Below, in pieces: positions 35,912 through 35,976 of a DNA stretch of 35,976 bases. The position numbers and the translations under genes were made by a program. Location of the stretch: positions 1 to 35,976 of the forward strand of contig JALXAM010000069.1 of assembly GCA_026992075.1 (NCBI GenBank), given 5' to 3'. The notes under the pieces are model-generated. The model saw only the letters and a program-made list of their open reading frames with translations, had not been told where the DNA came from and searched no databases. How positions within the stretch are numbered: position 1 is the stretch's first letter; every line of letters begins with the position of its first letter. The stretch comes from Sedimenticola sp. GTDB taxonomy: Bacteria; Pseudomonadota; Gammaproteobacteria; Chromatiales; Chromatiaceae.

Positions 35912-35976
35912 CCCCTCACCCCAACCCTCTCCCGGAGGGAGAGGGGGTTGTTGACCTCACCCCATCCCTCCAGGGA
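35912..35976. repeat. CTCACCCC-type hairpin repeats at the window edge
   Basis: CCCTCTCCC (35925-35933) pairs with GGGAGAGGG (35937-35945) after a CCCCTCACCCCAA lead. A second unit (CCTCACCCCATCCCTCCAGG) starts at 35954 and runs off the window, so this is at least a tandem pair of the family found at 9922 and 29064. Confidence 0.7.

Overview
The window looks like a chromosomal segment of a GC-rich gammaproteobacterium. It carries ZipA, SlyX, SdhE, DarP (YjgA), PrfC, a GlnD tail, a cytochrome c4-type protein and an sdhCDAB-sdhE operon, a combination found in Gammaproteobacteria. High GC, a c4-type dihaem cytochrome and many REP-like palindromes fit a free-living, perhaps Chromatiales-like or sulfur-oxidising, lineage. 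That narrower placement is inference.

Layout. 1-2034: the end of glnD (+), then tsaB, an unknown 79-residue protein and an exported pentapeptide-repeat protein (all -). 2161-8836 (+): sucA-sucB without lpd, a DUF4160/DUF2442 pair whose first gene is split by a 155-base hairpin-array insertion, class I fumarase, and a small exported protein coupled to it. 8864-11545 (-): a META-domain protein, a BolA-family protein and prfC. 11654-12274 (+): a dihaem cytochrome c. 12419-15950 (-): sdhC-sdhD-sdhA-[REP pair]-sdhB-sdhE. 16200-18541 (-): darP bracketed by dispersed repeats, a VapBC pair and an AraC-family regulator.

18873-23119 is an accessory island. It has two diverged copies of a SAM methyltransferase gene, a small lipoprotein, a decayed IS256-family element with 26-base terminal inverted repeats, a ParE toxin remnant cut by that element, a DUF2283 gene, and inverted copies of a GGGGTCAGGTCTT-type repeat. 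22913-27309: recJ (-), and a 4'-phosphopantetheinyl transferase, uppP and a CysZ/EI24 membrane protein (+). 27347-35902 (-): a MscS-family channel, slyX, ligA, zipA, a pitrilysin-like M16 protease and pgpA. The right edge enters another dispersed repeat.

Functionally the core is central carbon and respiratory metabolism: 2-oxoglutarate dehydrogenase E1/E2, succinate dehydrogenase with its flavinylation factor, fumarase and a c-type cytochrome. Around it lie envelope, division and DNA-repair genes. Intergenic spaces hold at least three REP/BIME-like palindrome families, one pair lying inside the sdh operon. The most unusual object is the five-hairpin insertion at 6357-6511.
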